From Dipteris shenzhenensis (lineage: Eukaryota > Polypodiophyta > Polypodiopsida > Gleicheniales): a DNA stretch of 64,000 bases. The stretch is taken from assembly GCA_047967505.1 (NCBI GenBank), contig CM106540.1. One strand, written 5' to 3'. Position 1 is the first letter of the stretch. Every line of letters begins with the position of its first letter. The notes below the pieces were generated by a model. It was not told the origin of the DNA. It saw nothing but the letters and a program-made list of their open reading frames with translations, and made no database searches. Below, piece after piece: positions 45,004 to 54,981 of the stretch. Position numbers and translations under genes: made by a program.

Positions 45004-45293
45004 TGATGGGATATCTCAAGGTATATGCCTCAGGCACACCTTGGTTTCTATGTGTGAGTGCTAGAGGCACAGTTAGGTGCCCACAAGCACAATTAGGTGG
45101 TGGAGAGCCACATAGGATGATTGAGAGAATCTGGGAGCAGATTGAGGAGATGATTGTGGAGCTCTGAAGTCATCAGTGATGTCAGTGAGCATGTATGAGG
45201 TGCCTACTTAAGGACCTCACTCTTCTTCATTCTACAAAAAAAAAGTATTCTGAGTTTGTGTCCACTCTTTGCTTTCCTTCCAGCTTACCAACA
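45004..45293 (+). repeat. 3' LTR of the small LTR element
   Basis: 290 bp, preceded by the polypurine tract TTGAGGGGGGGTT. It ends CAACA and is followed by GTTTC, the right target duplication. Confidence 0.92.
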
Positions 45294-46137
45294 GTTTCGG
45301 GTCTCTTCACATAGACTTCGCATCGAGAGCGGCAGAGCAGAGCGACTACTCAAGGAGAGGCGCATATGCACACTGTGTGACGTGCAAGAGGTTGAGATAG
45401 AGGAGCATTTCATCTTCAGGTGTCCCGTGTACTATGAGATCCGAGGGCGTTTCTGCTGCCTCTTCAGGGATAGTTATGGGATTTTGGCATGTTTCCTCTC
45501 CTACCCAGACTAGCGGTGTTTGGCAGGTTTCATTCATGAGGCACTTAGACACCGTGAGAGGATACTCTGAGCACGGAGACAGGAGCAAACTTCTTCCTTG
45601 GCTGATCCCTCTCAGAGCTCTATCACGGAGTTCTTTCAGCTAGATCACATGGACCCCCACGAGACGAGGCCTCGACATGACCGTGACCCGGAGCCTGTGA
45701 CCCAACAGCTTAGATAGAGGGTCGACACACAGATCACACTTGGGGACATCCCCTCCTTGTTTAGAGTCGGAGCTCGATCGAGGGGGGTCACAGTAGCCCT
45801 GGTCAGACGCAGAGCTATGAACAGGAGACGTGCTAGAACTGCACCTCTGAGTGGCCAACTTCATGCCTCCACTGCCTCATCCATCCTGATATCTTGCTGC
45901 TGCTGATGATGATAATGATATTGATGATGATGGTGAGATTGATATATAGTCGACCATCGACATGACTATGTTGTACTTAGGACTTAGTACTGCCATTCTA
46001 CATTTTTGCATTTTGCATTGGTATGGACGCTTGTTTAGTAGCTCCACTACCATAGCTTGTTGTATCAGGATTTTCACAGTCTCATAGACCCATCGGTCTT
46101 CCGAAGACTTTAATAAACTTTCTTTCTTTGCAAGTCT
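45294..46137 (+). mobile_element. LINE-D, 3' part with CCHC-like zinc finger and 3' UTR
   Basis: Continues the frame cut at 43062: QFRVSSHRLRIESGRAERLL, then ICTLCDVQEVEIEEHFIFRC (a CX2CX9HX4C finger) and PVYYEIRGRFCCLFRDS. A loosely kept C-terminus follows (HEALRHRERIL...SITEFFQLDH). The 3' UTR at 45897-46137 has GATGATGATAATGATATTGATG, then AATAAACTTTCTTTCTTT as the likely tail. This is a different LINE clade from LINE-A/B. LINE-F and LINE-H belong to it. 45897-46137 resembles 6615-6839 inside the Copia-1 LTR. Confidence 0.7.
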
Positions 46138-46149
46138 AGATCTATCTTA

Positions 46150-46621
46150 TTTGACACTACCTTACCACTTCGGTAGGATCAGAGTCTCCCAAGCCACCGT
46201 GGCCTCAGTGTCGAACCCTCTAGACAACTTAAAAGAAAATTTCTTATCAGTCTTTTGAGCTGAGTGATGCAATCCCTAGAAAAGCACCAATAAGAGCAAA
46301 CAAACCATGCCATGGCCATCGATATTTATCTACCACCACCCTATAAGCAAGGTCAAGTTTGGCTGAGCTCCAAAAAAGGATTTTTCTCTTGTTGCTCTCC
46401 AACATTGGGGCAAATGATTGCGAAGGAGAGGTGACCACACTGACCTGGTAGCCCAAGAATCTAGCAGAAAGACACCTCAGAACACAGTGAAACCCAAATT
46501 AGCCCCCCAACTTGGAGTATCCTGGGCACTGATCCAAAAGCAATCGGGTTTATTCCAATCAATATGTGCACGTGTTGCCAGACAAACTAAATCCAAGGCT
46601 GCCTTGTAGAAGTGAGATTAT
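46150..46621 (-). mobile_element. LINE-E, left fragment (LINE-A family RT thumb)
   Basis: The minus strand gives MLESNKRKILFWSSAKLDLA and neighbouring text parallel to LINE-A 16700-17150 (SIRKKLLFWSSAKLDLASRV). It is cut at 46621 by an LTR element and resumes at 50985 without loss when aligned to LINE-A. Confidence 0.75.
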
Positions 46622-46832
46622 TGTTGGAATTCACACAACTTAATCCCTCTCACATAAAATATAACACCGAGAAGTTTATCATACCAAAATAGCACTCTCA
46701 TATATAAAGCAAAGCACTCAGAAATCACCACTCATCCCTACGGGGCTTGTTGTGGTGAATTATAAGAGAACACACTCTGATGAAGAGCCACTAAGGCTAC
46801 AACTGATTTGCAGTCTTGGACTGCATAAAATG

Positions 46833-47733
46833 TCACTCGCACACGACTATGTCCACATCTACATAGCAGGAAGCTAACACATGATTGTGCGATCGGAAAA
46901 CCACACTAAGGGATGTTGCAAAGCAGGGTCTCCCTTTGTAGAGCTCGCCATATTTGATTCTTTTTGCTTCACGTCGCAATGCTCTTTGGTAGCAGTATTT
47001 TTCTACGTGTCCTCTTCCATAAAATGCGCAAATTATGCCTTTCTTCTTGCCTTTTCCCTTAGTTGCAAAGGCTGGTTCACTTGTTCCTACACTGTTGATC
47101 TTTGCCCTTTTCTCCTCACTTAAAAGCATGGAAACAACCTCATGATAATATAAAGAGTCAGAGTTCAACCTGAGGATTGTGACAATCTCTGAGTGCTTTG
47201 GAGGAAAGTTTGTAAGAAGGACAGCTTTGGCGTCATCATCATCGACTCGAACATCCAACACTTGCAATTGCATCATGATGGACTGCATCTTGTTCAAGTG
47301 TGTCGCTAAGGATTCTCTTTCTCCCATCTGAAGGGCCAAGAGTTCTTGCTACAACATAATCTTTGAGTTCTTCACTTTGGAGCCAAATAAAGTCTTGAGG
47401 ATAGTCCTGTTCTGATGAGCCGTCTTGGAAGTGTCTACGTGATGAAAGTATTCCACAACCAAAGCTCGCCCCAGTAGTCCTAGGTCTCTCTCGCTCTTTA
47501 GCTCCCAAGCCTGCATTTTCTCAAGTCTCTGGTTATTGGGAGGCTTCTTCTCTGACCCGCCGGCCACAACCCGCCAACCAACCTTTCTCCATAAGAAGCA
47601 AGCGTACAAATAGCTGCCAAGATGGAAAGTTTCTTCCATCGAATCTCACAACAGATGTTTCGGGTGGCCCAGACTTAGAAGTTTTCCACCATTCATCCAT
47701 CTTGGATTCTCCTACTAAAGCAACTATCAACAC
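46833..47733 (-). pseudogene. Gag remnant of the internally deleted LTR element
   Basis: Pieces in order on the minus strand: SVVRFDGRNFPSWQLFVRLL (gag start), FHHVDTSKTAHQ, then MALQMGERESLATHLNKMQS to LTNFPPKHSEIVTILRLNSD and MLLSEEKRAKINS. These are the typical copia UBN2-like gag blocks. The zinc knuckle is CAFYGRGHVEKYC, with the second Cys lost. The C-terminus runs into LTR sequence. At least two frame changes occur. Confidence 0.7.
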
Positions 47734-47962
47734 AACTTTGCAAGTACGTCGATTGTTGGTCTTCTTTGACGTGGACTTTGTGGCCTTTTGAGAGCAATGG
47801 GAACTCTTATCACATCGAACCTTGGAGACCTTTGAATGGTTTTTTTCACGTGCTGATGTCGGGTTCCCAAGCGCATGAGACCTCTCAATCTCTCGACTAG
47901 AAAACTCAATAAATCCTCACAATAATTTCACGGCCTATGAGCCGACCTGCTTTGATACCAAT

Positions 47963-48180
47963 TGTTGGGCATCACGATTTAATCTTTTTCACACAAAATA
48001 TAACACCGAGAAGTTTATCACACCAAATAGCTCTCTCATATATTAAGCAAAGCACTCAAAAATCACCACTCATCCCTACGAGGCTTGTTGTGGTGAATTA
48101 CAAGAGAGCATATTCTGATAAAGAGCCACCAAGGCTAGTATAACTGATGCATAGTCCTGGATTGCATAAAATGTCACTCA
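47963..48180 (-). repeat. Right (5') LTR, first segment
   Basis: Parallels 46622-46835: AAATATAACACCGAGAAGTTTATCA, CTCATCCCTACG(A/G)GGCTTG and CATAAAATGTCACTC are shared. It stops at the 16-bp duplication of the nested LINE and continues at 50581. Confidence 0.8.
48165..48180 (+). repeat. Left target-site duplication of the ORF1-only LINE
   Basis: CATAAAATGTCACTCA, repeated exactly at 50581-50596. A 16-bp duplication is typical of LINE target-primed reverse transcription. Confidence 0.85.
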
Positions 48181-48309
48181 CTCTTTTTTATTAGTGAAAT
48201 CTTTTATTTTTGTGTGGGAAACCCCAAAAAGAGGTAAAAACCCACCAATAAGTACAAAGAAAAAATTTACAAGTAAAGCCTCAGAGCAAAAGTCATGAGG
48301 CAGCCAAGT

Positions 48310-50542
48310 AAAAAGTTACAAGATCAAACTGGAGGAGGATCCTCCAGTTTTAGATTGTTGCTTTGTAAAAATTGATGCAATGAAGAAACTACACCATAAA
48401 AAAAAACCACCTGTTTTTTGCCCTTGTGATTCTTCTTAATATAAGCTGGAAGCCGGAATTTTTGAATCACAGGGTTAAAAATCTGTTGCAACGTAGGATG
48501 AAAAGACTCTAGAGAAAAAGAAACATCTACATCATGAACAGAAAGAGACTCTGGCACAATCTTCACAGACATAGGAACTGGATCAATATCTGTACTCTCT
48601 GAAGAAGGAGCATCTGACAAAGAGCTACATCAGATAAATCAGGACCCATCATGTCAGCTTCAGTCAGGATAGCAACCTGAGAGAGAGCATGCGGATCATC
48701 TTGTAAAATCCCCTCTGCAAGGGGCACATCCATATCGTGAGGAGGAGACTGATGGTGCTCAATAGGGGTGCGATCCTGAGCTTCTTTAGCAAGAGAAAGA
48801 TTGGCCTGTGATTTATCTACCTTCCTCTAGTAGTGCTTCGGAGCAGTAGAAGAGGGCTTCTCCAATGAAGCCATAGCAGAAACCGGAGGAGAAGGGAGAG
48901 TAACCTTGATAGCCATAGTCACAAAAAACGTTTCGTCTGTTTTGCCGTTTCGTTGTTTCGACAGGTTTTGTTTCGTTTCGTTTCGTGTTGTCAGATGAAA
49001 TGGATAGGTTTTGAATTAATACTTAATATATACCCTTATAGGTACAAAAAGATATGTTATATTTTTTAAGTTAGAGTGAACAAAGAGAAATATAAAGTCA
49101 AGATACTAAAAGGAAATTCAAATCATAAACACCTTGGATTCTAGAAAAAATGGGGCAAAAATGTTTATTTTGATTTGGGCGAAACAAAGGTTTCGTTGAG
49201 AGCGTTTCGTCCTATTTTGAAATGTTTCGTCTATTTCGCGTTTCGAGGTTTCAAAGAGGACGAAACGGGTTTTCATGTGACTATGTTGACAGCTGAAGAA
49301 GGAGTAGGATGAGTGGGCCTGGATGCAGAAAGGCAATCATGTGCAAAATGACCAACATATCGGCACCGATAACATGCAGTGGGAAAAGATGCAAAATGCA
49401 GCCTGATGCGCATCGGATGGGCAAATCCCAAATCAAGATCCAGAGTAGATGGCACGGGCTGCATCATATCCCACAAAACGCAAAGGTGAACATCACGGGA
49501 AGCTTGCAAGAACTCCTGTTGCGGAACATGAAGAGGCCTCCCCAAAAGCGTTGCAAGAGTAGGAAGATGCTGAAGAAGAGGCAGAGGCAGCGCTTTGAGA
49601 GTAATCCAGACCAGATAGTGTGTCAGAAGGGTAGTAGAAGGATCGAAAAGTGGATCCCAAGGCATCACATAAGCAAAAAAAGCCAGCCCCAGGAACACCA
49701 GCACGACTGACAAGCCGCTCCACCACATCAGTCGAAGAACAGTGGGCATAATAAAACCCTTTTCCTAGAAAGACAAAGGAGGAAATACAATCCGGACCCA
49801 CTGCGGCTTCAGCCCAACGACGACGATGAGTGGTAGAAAGAACCCTGCCCATAAAGTAGAGACAGACTCCAAACTGCTGAGCCTGTCGAAGACCTGAAAC
49901 CAGAAGGGCAGAATCCAATGAACAAACAAATGGGGAGCCCGATGAAGGAACATATGTGACAGAGGCTGAACATAACTGGCATAGAAGATCCAGCTGAAGG
50001 GAAGAAGAAGGGCCATCTGCAACATCAAGCTTTGCCGATTTGAAAGAGGATGAAGGTGGCAAAGCACCGCGCTTCCGTCGAATGAAAACTCGGGCAGGAG
50101 GAACAGGGGAAGCGGGAAACACAAAAGAGATTTTGGGAGGAGCAGCAGTAAGAAAAGATGGAGAGGAAGGTGATGGCTGCAAGGAGTGTACAGATCGCAC
50201 ACGATCAGCGAGGGAGAACTGAACGGAGAAGGGACTGCAGGCTGAATCAAGAGGCGGGGATTGTACGGACGTCCGTATAGATGATACGGATTGCAAAACT
50301 GGTGAGGGGACAGATGTAGAGGTGGCGAAAGTATGTACGGACAGACCTGGGGGCTGCAAAATTGGCGACAAGATAGGTACGGAAGAGGACGAAGGCTATA
50401 CGGATGGGGAAGAGGGTGAAAAATACACAGAGGGGGGCTGGTAGGGTACGGATGAAGGCGAGGAAGGCCTTGGGTTGGACGGACAGGGTACAGAGGAGGG
50501 CTGAGGTAGGGGCAGAGAGGGAGAAGCAGTTGAGCTCTCCAT
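48310..50542 (-). pseudogene. ORF1 of the half-LINE, with stop, frameshift and MITE
   Basis: Starts MESSTASPSLPLPQPSS and has an in-frame stop TAG at 50396-50398. It continues as SPILQPPGLSVHTFATSTSV to the DUF4283-like domain (FVFLGKGFYYAHCSSTDVVE). The frame shifts at an A run near 49674-49681 and continues FDPSTTLLTHYLVWITLKAL, LGRPLHVPQQEF and PTACYRCRYVGHFAHDC (zinc knuckle). The MITE at 48914 then interrupts, followed by an acidic C-terminal part ending LKLEDPPPV. Serine and proline are abundant at the N-terminus. Confidence 0.65.
48914..49287. mobile_element. 374-bp hAT-like MITE
   Basis: Ends are CATAGTCACA...AAAACGTTTCGTC on the left and its inverse (GACGAAACGGGTTTTCATGTGA then CTATG, written in two parts) on the right, an inverted repeat of about 25 bp. 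Flanks TTGATAGC (48906-48913) and TTGACAGC (49288-49295) match 7 of 8, the length hAT transposases duplicate. The interior is rich in GTTTCG/CGAAAC words in both orientations. It has no ORF. Confidence 0.7.
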
Positions 50543-50580
50543 CACACATACACACACTCACACACCACACACACACACAA

Positions 50581-50979
50581 CATAAAATGTCACTCACACA
50601 CAACTATCTCCACACCTACGCAGCAAGAAGCTAACACACGGCTTTGCTATCAGAAAGCCACTAAGGGATGTCGCAAAGCAAGGTCTCCTTCTTGTAGAGT
50701 TCACCAACCGACTATTTGCCTCGGATCTTTGTCCACTAGCTTGCCACGAGCTTCCTCCAATCACCAGCCAACTACTAGCACGAAGGTGACTCTCATGTGG
50801 ATCCAGAGGTTACGATCCTTTGCAGAGAGTTTGGGGAGAAGAGAAGGGGCGTGACGAGAACACCGCCTTCTTCAACCACGTGATGATCTGCATGGGTGAG
50901 TGCCACATGGCACAAGCACTTCAAACCTTAGGGCATTGCACAACCCTTGGAGGTTTACCACACACAACTAAACCTAACA
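50581..50979 (-). repeat. Right (5') LTR, second segment
   Basis: Continues the LTR after the half-LINE: AACTATCTCCACACCTACGCAG is parallel to ACTATGTCCACATCTACATAG at 46846. It ends CTAAACCTAACA at 50979. Confidence 0.75.
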
Positions 50980-50984
50980 GTTAT

Positions 50985-51640
50985 GTGGAGTGGCATCTAA
51001 GAAAACAATGGTATCATGAGCCAGCTCACTATCCAAGAGCTCCTAAGCCTGACTGAGGGGAAGTCTCAGCCCAGTACTTGAGATCTCAGAAATGTGCTCA
51101 TAGCTTCAGCCACAAATAGATATGACAAGGGTGCAAGGTAGCATCCCTGGTGGCGAATTGATCTAGAAATCTGAAAACTCTGTCCCCTTTCTCCGCTGAT
51201 TAGCATGTGGCTGTGGGCTGATTTGTACAAGGAGGAAACTCGTCTAAGCCAAGCATGCGAGAAGCGGAAGTGTAGAAGAGTACCTTCCAAACCCCAATCT
51301 AGTTTGTTGTAGGCTTTCTCGAAGTCCAAGAGTAGAATGGAAAGCCTTTGGCCACTTTGCATAGCCCAGTGTGAGACTCCCAAAATGGGTGAAGGGTTCA
51401 TCAAGTGAGACTCTCATGTCTGGCTTCACGAATGATGGGATATCTTGCCAAACTCTATATCTAGCATCATCTCTGGCAACTATGTCCAGATCTGTTGAAA
51501 GAAGTAAGGCAAAAAATCTATAGCTATGCACAAGACTGCCTCAAGATCTGATTGTAAAACCCCATTTGAGTCAACAAGCTAAGAAACAATCTTTGAATGG
51601 ACATTCAATACTTAGAAGATGTCCATGACTTGATTCTTGA
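50985..51640 (-). mobile_element. LINE-E, right fragment (RT palm, internally deleted)
   Basis: The minus strand has RLSILLLDFEKAYNKLDWGL, a following GQSFQISRSIR and LSYLFVAEAMSTFLRSQ (51066-51404). It then jumps to the EN-RT linker LLSTDLDIVARDDARYRVWQ (51405-51531), so the RT fingers are deleted. It is contiguous with the fragment at 46150-46621 once the LTR element is removed. Confidence 0.75.
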
Positions 51641-51689
51641 AAGTTGAAACACAAACATTCTACATGCTGCATAGGTGCAATTTGCAAAA

Positions 51690-53430
51690 CTTAAAAGGAC
51701 CGAAGATATATCATGATTCATGATTCATGTCCAAAGGACTGAAGATATATCATTACAAATAGTAGCGAGTCGTGACTTGTGAGTCGTGACATAAAGTAGT
51801 GAGTACAAAAAGGGGGACCAAGGTCTAATATAGATGCAAAAAGTTTTACAGTAAGCTTTACAACTATCAAGAGCCTAGGGCCTAGGTCCTGGTCTCTAGG
51901 TACTCCCATCACTGTCAAATCCAAGACTATGATCATTCTCACTAGAGGATGATGAGGATTCATGATACCCCTCACCATAGTCACCCTCACTAAGAACATT
52001 GCCCTCCTCATCATACTTCGGCTCTCTAGCCACAGGGGTGTCCTCGGCAACAGATGTGGTTGATATGCTCTCGGAGCCGCGCCTCACATAGGTTCGAGGA
52101 GTCAATGGCACGGATGTCCTAATACAAGCTGTGGATGCTCTGCCACCACGAGCGCCACCAATTGGAACGGTGACCCTTCTCTCAATGCGAGTGCATGACA
52201 CTCGTTGATCTATCTCCTCCAGCTCCAAGTAGAGGTCCTTGAAAAACTGGTCTTGCTCTGGATCTCCCTCTCTGGTAACAATTCTAAGCTTATTTGCCGA
52301 TAGCTTGTACTCAATCCACATCTATCTGAAAATTTGATGTGTAGACTGTAGTTAGAACTTAAGACTTACAACTTAAAAGTGTCAAGTGACAAGTACCATT
52401 GTATACAACTTACAAGTATGGAGAGCAAATATGAGTTTACAATATAGAAAGTTGAAAAGTCTACCTATCTAGCCATAAGCATCTCATGCATATTGCGCAA
52501 CATACTTAAGTTAGAGCGACACTAAATAAGCCACTCCAATTGTATTGTGCTAAGCTTGTTGCATATCTTTGTGTAAATGAGAGAGTAGGCGGACACCCGA
52601 TGAGCAATCCTAATGTACATCAAACATTAATGTTAAGTAAACGAGTACAAGAGCCTAGAGGTATGAATTTAAATCTTAGAGTGTAGTGTTCTAGCTTTAG
52701 ATTTCTAATTACCTGTGCAAGAACCCTCATAGCTACTTTTTGTAGATGGGGCAATTGGTACCCAAAAGACTCCCACTAAAAAAGAGGTTTGACCAAGGAG
52801 TCTCTCTTCCAACACACGGTGGAAGCAAATGCGGTTCCCCTGTGGTCATTGTAGTTTAGTAGTTCTTGAAGAAATGCGCCATGCTTGTCCTCATGCAATG
52901 CTTTAGGAAGATATGCGTCTCTATCGGAGGCCAGTCCTCGTATGCCGTAAAAAGAGAGGGGGCCTTGAAAGCAGGATGCATGAGGGCAGCAAAAAACCAT
53001 GGATGGGTCGTTTCATCCACTTCTACCTCTTGTTGAGATGTCATCCCGCTTTGGTGTGGTATCCAAGATATCACTAATGTCCAGAATAATGATAAGTTAG
53101 ACTCGAGAGATTATTAATTAACATTCAAAATCAAAGAAACAAAATTCAATATTAGGATTGTAGGTTTATAAGTTACCATGACGAACTAATATCCGTATCT
53201 AGAATGGTGGAGGCGCTAATCTCTGCAATGGTTTCTTTCATGAAGTGATGGAGAAGCCCCAAAGTAGCCCCCTCCATGTCCGACATGCGTAATACCTTGT
53301 ACAAGGGTGTAATGGAAATGACAATAGCCTTCACCCCTTGCCAAAAAGTCTCTCTCAAGCAAAGCCATACAATCATTTTTGGGGACAACCCAGGGTAGAG
53401 TACCTCTTATTGACTTTAAATACATTCACT
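51690..53430 (-). pseudogene. hAT transposase remnant
   Basis: Minus-strand blocks in order: ITPLYKVLRMSDMEGATLGL (53300 region, the hAT 'PLV.VLR..D.D..A.G' block), HPWFFAALMHPAFKAPSLF (about 52990), KRDSLVKPLF and ESFGYQLPHLQKVAMRVLAQ (about 52700-52770, ending at a GT), AYSLIYTKICNKLSTIQLEW (about 52560, the hAT dimerisation 'fs.IhtK.RNrLs...L' block), and a charged, Ser-rich C-terminus (51896-52321). The break between the LAQ block and the next looks like an intron. Stops and missing blocks indicate a dead copy. It may derive from a domesticated or autonomous hAT. Confidence 0.65.
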
Positions 53431-53479
53431 TTAGAGGGACACCTCAAGGCTGAGAACCTTATTTGACTCAACACAAACA

Positions 53480-54695
53480 CACATAGAGCTAAGCATCATC
53501 TACCACCTTATAGAGGAATAGATCATGCAACATAGTAGATGAAGCTTCCTGCTCAGGTCCAGTAGATGTAGCATAAATATCATTGAGCTTATCCAGTTCT
53601 TCTTAGTTGAAGTAGTGAGGTCAAGTTGATGAAGCAATTTGTTGACCAACCTCACATCAATAAGTGCTAGTGCTTTGTCATGCAGCTCATCCCTAGCTGA
53701 AAGTGGTGCTGATGAGTCTTTACCATGAGGATGAGGCTCCATAGTGTCAAACCGAGGTAGCAAAGGCAACAAGCTGAAATAGATAACCAGTAAATAAAGG
53801 AGCTGGTCGTCTAGGGCTCTAAAATGACTCAGCAGCTTGAGAAATGAGTGAATAAATGTGTCCAACTGCTGGTGGATGACCTTTGCCAAAATGCAAACCC
53901 TAATGAAAAAGAAGCAAGAATGTGCCTCGAAATGGAGAACTGAATGAGAACCAGCAAGTATATGCCTTGAAATGTAGAACTGAGTGCTGCAGTAGGTCTG
54001 GACTCCTCAAAACAGCTCACCAGAGCACTTTGAAGTGCAAAAACAGGCTGTCCACGTTGAAGGTGGCTCCCTAGAACAATTTGAAATGAAGTAGCAGGCC
54101 TCCACAACCCAAAGAGGCTAAGAGTAGCTCGAAGGTGACTGGACATGCAGCTCCAAGGTGATTTAGGGTTTTGAAATGCTGGAGCAAATGAGGAAAATGA
54201 CCGAAATCACCTCTGATGTAGACGGTTATGCCCCAACAGCACCAAAACATTCTCTGGAAAAAAACAGCACCAAAACACCTTGAAATTGCAGTAACAGCTC
54301 CAAAACAGGTCGAAAAACCTCCAAAAGACCTCAAAAATCTGCAAATAATGTGTCTGGGTGGTCAATTTCTGCTGTAACAGTCGGAAAACCCTAAAAGCGG
54401 GGATGAAGCAGCTCTGAATCAGCTCGTATGCAGGCATCTCTTGGAAAACGTGCTAGTTAGGAGGCTGTGGAGAGGCTAGACGGGCAGAAATGTTCACAAA
54501 AAGATGCAAAACAGAGGCGAAATGAGGACAGTAAGGATGGCAAAGGGTGGAAAGCAGCTGAAAGGAGAGAGAAACGAGCTGAATCTGAGGCGGAAATGTG
54601 CAGGGCTGAGGCAGCTGCAGGAAGAAAGGTTTGAGCAGAATTAGGGTTAGGTCTAGGATGACGTGTCAGCTATAGCAGGACCTGCTCTGATACCA
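53480..54695 (-). pseudogene. LTR retrotransposon leader and gag start
   Basis: The primer site on the plus strand is CCTGCTCTGATACCA (54681-54695). About 950 bp further, a gag N-terminus MEPHPHGKDSSAPLSARDEL then HDKALALIDVRLVNKLLHQL (53620-53745) resembles the copia 'W...D..AL..I...L...........TA...W..L' block. The remaining gag and pol are absent, and the hAT remnant follows. The long leader is rich in short frames but has no other domain. Confidence 0.55.
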
Positions 54696-54981
54696 TGTTA
54701 GAAACATGGTGTGTGTGAGAGAGAGAGAGAGATAGGCTAGGGAGTGAAGAAGTAGTAGACAAATGTAGAATCCATGAAGGCTTTCATTCATTCATCAAGT
54801 ATGACGAGATAAGTGAAGTACAAGCCTTGTATAGGCTACTCACTCACACACTAGCACCTAGTGCATATGGGAAAGTCCCATGATGACAGGTGGCACTCAC
54901 ACAAGACTCACACACATAAACTAGTACTAGATCACCTAGTACTTCACACCAACACACTCTTTGGCTATGATATCTCCAACA
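54696..54981 (-). repeat. 5' LTR of the fragmentary element next to LINE-F
   Basis: 286 bp on the plus strand from TGTTAGAAACATGGTG to TATCTCCAACA. It begins right after a tRNA-iMet primer site (inverted) and contains a (GA)n stretch at 54717-54732. No second copy of the LTR was found to the left. Confidence 0.7.

Larger units (their letters stand above)
48181..50580 (-). mobile_element. ORF1-only LINE (half-LINE) retroposon
   Basis: A 2.4-kb insert flanked by the 16-bp duplication. It encodes only an ORF1-like protein. No endonuclease or RT trace was found, although both boundaries are visible. The 3' end is A-rich (minus strand CTAATAAAAAAGAG). The 5' side has a CA/TG repeat and then ATG at 50542. 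A hAT-like MITE interrupts it at 48914-49287. It is comparable in layout to mammalian HAL1 half-LINEs and must have been moved by another LINE's enzymes. Confidence 0.7.
46622..50979 (-). mobile_element. Internally deleted LTR retrotransposon (gag only) inside LINE-E
   Basis: The left LTR starts TGTTGGAATTCACACAAC at 46622. The right LTR starts TGTTGGGCATCACG at 47963 and ends CCTAACA at 50979. Flanks ATTAT (46617-46621) and GTTAT (50980-50984) match 4 of 5. The primer site (plus strand GATACCAAT, i.e. ATTGGTATC) abuts the right LTR. Only gag lies between. The right LTR is split by an ORF1-only LINE at 48181-50580. The left LTR is truncated near 46945, where it joins gag directly, so pol and the polypurine tract were removed by one deletion. 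Confidence 0.75.
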
